Shown piece by piece: positions 59,456 to 62,614 of a stretch of DNA of 62,614 nt. A program made the position numbers and the translations under genes. Numbering within the stretch: the first letter of the stretch is position 1; the number at the start of each line of letters is the position of its first letter. A model generated the notes under the pieces. The model searched no databases. It saw only the letters and a list, made by a program, of their open reading frames with translations, and had not been told where the DNA came from. Origin of the DNA: Allorhizocola rhizosphaerae (GTDB lineage: Bacteria > Actinomycetota > Actinomycetes > Mycobacteriales > Micromonosporaceae); NCBI RefSeq assembly GCF_003426775.1, contig NZ_QJUG01000011.1:1-62614 (forward strand). Direction: 5' to 3'.

Positions 59456-59812
59456 TCAGGCCTTCCGGTAGACGTCCTTGACGGCGATCTTGCCGTTGCT
59501 GACGGTAAATACGTCGATGGAGCGGTCGATCACCTTGCCGTCGAGGCTGATGACGATCTCAAGGTAGACCTTGTCGTCGGCCTCGACGAGCTCGCCGTAG
59601 GCAATCTTCACACCCTTCGCCTCGTACTCCTTGCGGACGCCGATGAGCTTGGTCAACAGCGCCGGTATCTCCGGCTTGCGGTAGGTGGTGCCAGGGTCCG
59701 GACCCTCGGCGGCGATCCACATCGCGTCGTCGGCGAAGTGGGCGACCGCGGCCTCCACATCGTCGGCCTCGCCCGCGGCGAAGAAGCCCGCGACTACATC
59801 CTTGTTTGACAT
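59456..59812 (-). CDS. SnoaL-like/NTF2-fold protein
   Basis: A 118-residue protein starting at ATG 59812 behind GGGAGAA. The fold pattern of the NTF2-like/SnoaL_2 family is visible: VVAGFFAAGEADDVEAAVAH (about residues 6-25), WIAAEGPDPGTTYR, and VDVFTVSNGKIAVKDVY. SnoaL-like proteins in PKS clusters act as cyclases, hydroxylases or isomerases. The gene is between P450 and thioesterase genes of the PKS operon. Catalytic role here is not known. Confidence 0.8.
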   Translation of the reverse strand: MSNKDVVAGFFAAGEADDVEAAVAHFADDAMWIAAEGPDPGTTYRKPEIPALLTKLIGVRKEYEAKGVKIAYGELVEADDKVYLEIVISLDGKVIDRSIDVFTVSNGKIAVKDVYRKA

Positions 59813-59841
59813 AACCGTTCTCCCTGATGGCGATACACGGA

Positions 59842-61065
59842 TCACTTGAGTACGACCTGGAGGCGCTCCAGGCCGCGGAACTGCGCGGTGTAGCGCCATG
59901 TCAGATGCTCGACAGGCACGGCGAGTTGCCATTTCCCGAAGCGCTCAAGCAGCGCACGGAAGACGATCTCGCCCTCGAGCCGGGCCAGTGGCGCGCCCAC
60001 GCAGTGATGAATGCCGTGCCCGAAGGACAGGTGCTGCCCGGCACGCCGGTCGACGCGCAGCCGATCGGGCTCGGCGAACTGCTCGGGATCGCGGTTGGCG
60101 GCGAGCAGCGCGATGAAGACGATTTCGCCGGCGGGGATCGTGACGTCGCCGACCTCGATCGCCTCGGTGCTGAAGCGGATGGTGGACAGGTTGAGCGGGC
60201 TCTCGAAACGCAGGAACTCCTCGATCGCACTGGGCAGCAACGACAGATCGGCCCGCAACAGCTCCTGCTGGTCGGGATGGGTCAGCAGGGCCAGCATGCC
60301 ACTGCTGATCATGTTGGCGGTGGTCTCGTATCCCGCGTTCATCACGAGGAAGACCGTCGACATCAGCTCGGCCGGCTCCAGCCGGGTCCCTTCGTCCTGA
60401 GCCTGAATCAACGCGGAGATCATGTCGTCGGCCGGTTCTTCGCGCTTCTGTGCGATCAGCTCACCCAGGTACCGGAACGCCGCGCCGAGCGCCTGCTGCT
60501 TCTCCTCCGCCGTGATGTTCACGCTCGCCAGTGCGCTGCTCCACGACTTGAAGTCGGCGAAGCGCTCCTCGGGCACGCCCAGCAGGTTGCCGATGACGTA
60601 GATTGGCAGCGGCAGCGCGATCCGGTCGACGAGATCGAACTCCTCCCCCGGCCGCACGCCATCGAGCAGCGATTCGACCTGCCGCACGATCCACGGGCGC
60701 ATCTCCTCCACGCGGCGCATCGTGAACGCCTTGCCCAGCAGGCGCCGCAGCCGGGTGTGGTCCGGCGGATCGCTGAACAGCATGCTCTTTGGCTGTTCGG
60801 TCGCCGACCGGGAGCCGTCGACGGCGTGACGATTGACCACGCCGGGCAGGGCCACGGAGTCCTTGGACAAGCGCGAATCGGACAGCAGGGCACGGCCGTG
60901 CTCGTGGCTGGTCACCACCCAGGCATTCAGCTCGGTGGCCAGCGTTTTGACCACTTGACGGGTGACCGGGCCCTGCTCACGCAGTCGCGCGTATGTCGTG
61001 TAAGGGTCTTGCACGAAGCTCCAGCTGAGCAGATCGGCTTCATCGGTCTGCGGTGTATAGGTCAC
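59842..61065 (-). CDS. Cytochrome P450
   Basis: A 407-residue bacterial P450 starting GTG at 61065 behind AAAGGA. The I-helix reads VMNAGYETTANM, where the acid-alcohol pair is E-T, the K-helix EEFLRFESP, and the heme loop SFGHGIHHCVGAPLARLE with axial Cys. A typical class I bacterial CYP needing ferredoxin partners, which are not encoded nearby. It lies between the PKS gene (31 bp downstream of its stop) and the SnoaL gene and should oxidise the polyketide after release or on the carrier protein. Confidence 0.92.
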   Translation of the reverse strand: MTYTPQTDEADLLSWSFVQDPYTTYARLREQGPVTRQVVKTLATELNAWVVTSHEHGRALLSDSRLSKDSVALPGVVNRHAVDGSRSATEQPKSMLFSDPPDHTRLRRLLGKAFTMRRVEEMRPWIVRQVESLLDGVRPGEEFDLVDRIALPLPIYVIGNLLGVPEERFADFKSWSSALASVNITAEEKQQALGAAFRYLGELIAQKREEPADDMISALIQAQDEGTRLEPAELMSTVFLVMNAGYETTANMISSGMLALLTHPDQQELLRADLSLLPSAIEEFLRFESPLNLSTIRFSTEAIEVGDVTIPAGEIVFIALLAANRDPEQFAEPDRLRVDRRAGQHLSFGHGIHHCVGAPLARLEGEIVFRALLERFGKWQLAVPVEHLTWRYTAQFRGLERLQVVLK

Positions 61066-61096
61066 GGGAGGAGTCCTTTCTCGACAGTGCCTGGCC

Positions 61097-62614
61097 CTAG
61101 GAGGTGAGCCAACGCTCGATGGTCTGCGCCGCCGCCGCGGCGTGCTCCTCGATGAGGGAGCGATGATCCCCCTTGGCCGTGACCGCGACATGCGGCGCGG
61201 GCCATGGGGTGCGCTCGGCGGGACCGGCGAGGACCCGTTCGGCACACAGCAACAGGGTGGGCACCGGCGACGGGCCGGGTCGCCAGCCCTCGAACAGCCG
61301 CATGTAGTGGCCCATCGCGGTGAGCTTGATGTCGTCCACCAGCTCCACGACCTCCGCCCGGCCCGCCATGTCGCGAAACAGCACGTCCTGCAGCGCCGTG
61401 AGCTCCGGCGCTGCAGGAGGCACGGTGTCGAGGAGCACCACGCCGGCACACGGAAGGCCGCGCGCGATGAGCTCCGCGCCGACGGCGTGCGCCAGCCAGC
61501 CGCCGGACGAATACCCGACCAGCAGCACCTCGCCGCCGTGGGGCACCCGGTCAGCCATGGCGGTGACCAGCGCCGGCACGTCGGCGGCCAGCTCCTCGCC
61601 GGGCAGGTAGCCGGGCAGCGGCAACGCCGACACCGAGCGCACGTCGCGCATGCTGGCGGCGAGCCGGCCGAACTGCATCGGGCTGGCCGGAGCCACGAAC
61701 GACGGCAGGCACACCAGCATAGGTCTGGCCGGTCCCTTGGCCAGCGGCACCAATTCACCGGCGACCGCAGTCGCGGTCCGCGCCCGGCCGGCCGCGACAT
61801 CGGCGAGCAGCTTCATGCCCTCGCCTACCCGTCCCGCGAGGCACTCCTGCCGGAACGCCTCCACCACCGCGCGTCCGGCGGGGTGGTCGGTCCGCGGCCC
61901 GCCGCGAAGCTCATCGGTCAGCGTCTGCACGCTGGCACGGTCGAACAGGGCCGCCGCAGGCACGGGTACGCCGGTCGCGGCACGCAGCCGCTGGCGCAGC
62001 TCCACGGCGGTCAGCGAGGTGAGCCCGAGCTCGGTGAGCGCGGTGGTGTCGCCAACCTCCGCGGCAGGGTAGCCCAGCACGGCGGCCGCGGCACGGCGAA
62101 CGACCTCCCGCAGATCGTCGCTGGCATATTCCGTAGCGGGCGCAGCGTCGGGCTCGGAAGCTGGGCGTTGCGGTGCACCGGGTAGCCCACGCTCGGGCCA
62201 GTAACGCCGGCCCTGGAAGGCATACGTGGGCAGCCGGGTGCGCACCTGCACCGGAAAAAACGCCGACCAGTCGATGTCGTCCACGCGCACGGCGGCCTCC
62301 GCGAACGCGGCCACCGCGGTCAGCGGCTCTGGCCGGTCGCGGCGCAACATCGGCACGGCCGGCGGGGCGGCATCGCCGAGGCAGTCGGGCAGCAACGCCG
62401 ACAGCACACCGTCTGGGCCGGCCTCGATGAACAGGTCCACGCCCTGACCGGCCATTGTGGACACGGCATCGGCGAACATCACCGGCCGACGCACATGCTC
62501 CACCCAATACTCCGGATCGGTCACCTCCCCACCGGACACCATCGGAATCCGCGGCTGGTGGAAGCTCAGCGACTCCACCACTGTGCGGAAGTCAGCCAGC
62601 ATCGGCTCCATCAA
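61097..62614 (-). CDS. Type I PKS, C-terminal part: AT end, ACP and thioesterase
   Basis: The last 505 residues of a modular PKS whose N-terminus lies beyond the right edge. Residues about 1-110 of the visible part end an AT domain (GVDLFIEAGPDGVLSALLP); the post-AT linker has PTYAFQGRRYWPE. The ACP (about 165-235) has ELGLTSLTAVELRQRL with the phosphopantetheine Ser. The thioesterase (about 270-505) shows VGYSSGGWLAHAVG and GDHRSLIEEH. There are no KR, DH or ER domains between AT and ACP, so the last unit would keep its beta-keto group. The gene is a releasing module. Confidence 0.92.
   Translation of the reverse strand: MMEPMLADFRTVVESLSFHQPRIPMVSGGEVTDPEYWVEHVRRPVMFADAVSTMAGQGVDLFIEAGPDGVLSALLPDCLGDAAPPAVPMLRRDRPEPLTAVAAFAEAAVRVDDIDWSAFFPVQVRTRLPTYAFQGRRYWPERGLPGAPQRPASEPDAAPATEYASDDLREVVRRAAAAVLGYPAAEVGDTTALTELGLTSLTAVELRQRLRAATGVPVPAAALFDRASVQTLTDELRGGPRTDHPAGRAVVEAFRQECLAGRVGEGMKLLADVAAGRARTATAVAGELVPLAKGPARPMLVCLPSFVAPASPMQFGRLAASMRDVRSVSALPLPGYLPGEELAADVPALVTAMADRVPHGGEVLLVGYSSGGWLAHAVGAELIARGLPCAGVVLLDTVPPAAPELTALQDVLFRDMAGRAEVVELVDDIKLTAMGHYMRLFEGWRPGPSPVPTLLLCAERVLAGPAERTPWPAPHVAVTAKGDHRSLIEEHAAAAAQTIERWLTS

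Overview
The window is high-GC DNA with short intergenic gaps, many GTG and some TTG starts, and many genes overlapping by GTGA or ATGA. DUF3558-type and EspC/YbaB genes, a CBM2-tailed secreted protease, a LAL-type LuxR regulator, a PptT/PptH-like pair and a type I PKS module all point to a filamentous actinomycete. The genus cannot be told from the sequence. I saw no rRNA, tRNA, CRISPR array or insertion sequence. Roles are read from motifs and context, without database searches.

Region 1 (1-6.7 kb) is a small catabolic locus: an MFS transporter, a PucR/CdaR-type regulator, a rare fusion of a class II aldolase to a class III aminotransferase, and an FGGY sugar kinase. Two near-identical palindromes (177-196 and 2754-2774) look like the operator of the PucR-type protein. 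Region 2 (6.7-31.8 kb) is mixed. It has a 1643-aa Ser/Thr kinase-AAA-GAF-GGDEF protein, a lipoprotein, an EspC/YbaB mini-operon of type VII secretion character, an S8 protease with a cellulose-binding module, a membrane metallopeptidase, an orphan histidine kinase, a MocR/aldo-keto reductase pair and a beta-propeller-like secreted protein. Several decayed genes lie among them: a Clp-N remnant, a four-base-repeat frameshift and an AsnC remnant.

Region 3 (about 29.3-52.9 kb) is the remarkable part, an arsenic or organoarsenic island. It has four ArsR regulators, two ArsM-like methyltransferases, a thioredoxin/ArsD-like domain fused to an ArsI/CadI dioxygenase domain, and three paralogs (32197, 41962, 47381) that I read as a divergent ArsI-like VOC family. 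It also has a stand-alone ArsD-like protein, a CobW GTPase with a CxCC motif, a cysteine-desulfurase-like enzyme, a luciferase-like monooxygenase with a flavin reductase, a DsbA-like protein and a molybdopterin oxidoreductase. Transport is by a PiT carrier and a PhnCDE-type importer with three cysteine-rich binding proteins. No ArsB/Acr3 pump, ArsA or ArsC is present. The set suggests uptake and remodelling of an arsenic compound, possibly an organoarsenical or a biosynthetic intermediate, rather than plain arsenite efflux; this is inference.

Region 4 (53-62.6 kb) holds a phosphopantetheinyl transferase coupled to a PptH-like phosphoesterase, an HxlR/NAD(P)-binding pair, and the end of a type I PKS cluster: LAL regulator, type II thioesterase, SnoaL-like protein, cytochrome P450 and a PKS with AT, ACP and TE domains running off the right edge. 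Whether the PKS and the arsenic island form one biosynthetic cluster is an open question.
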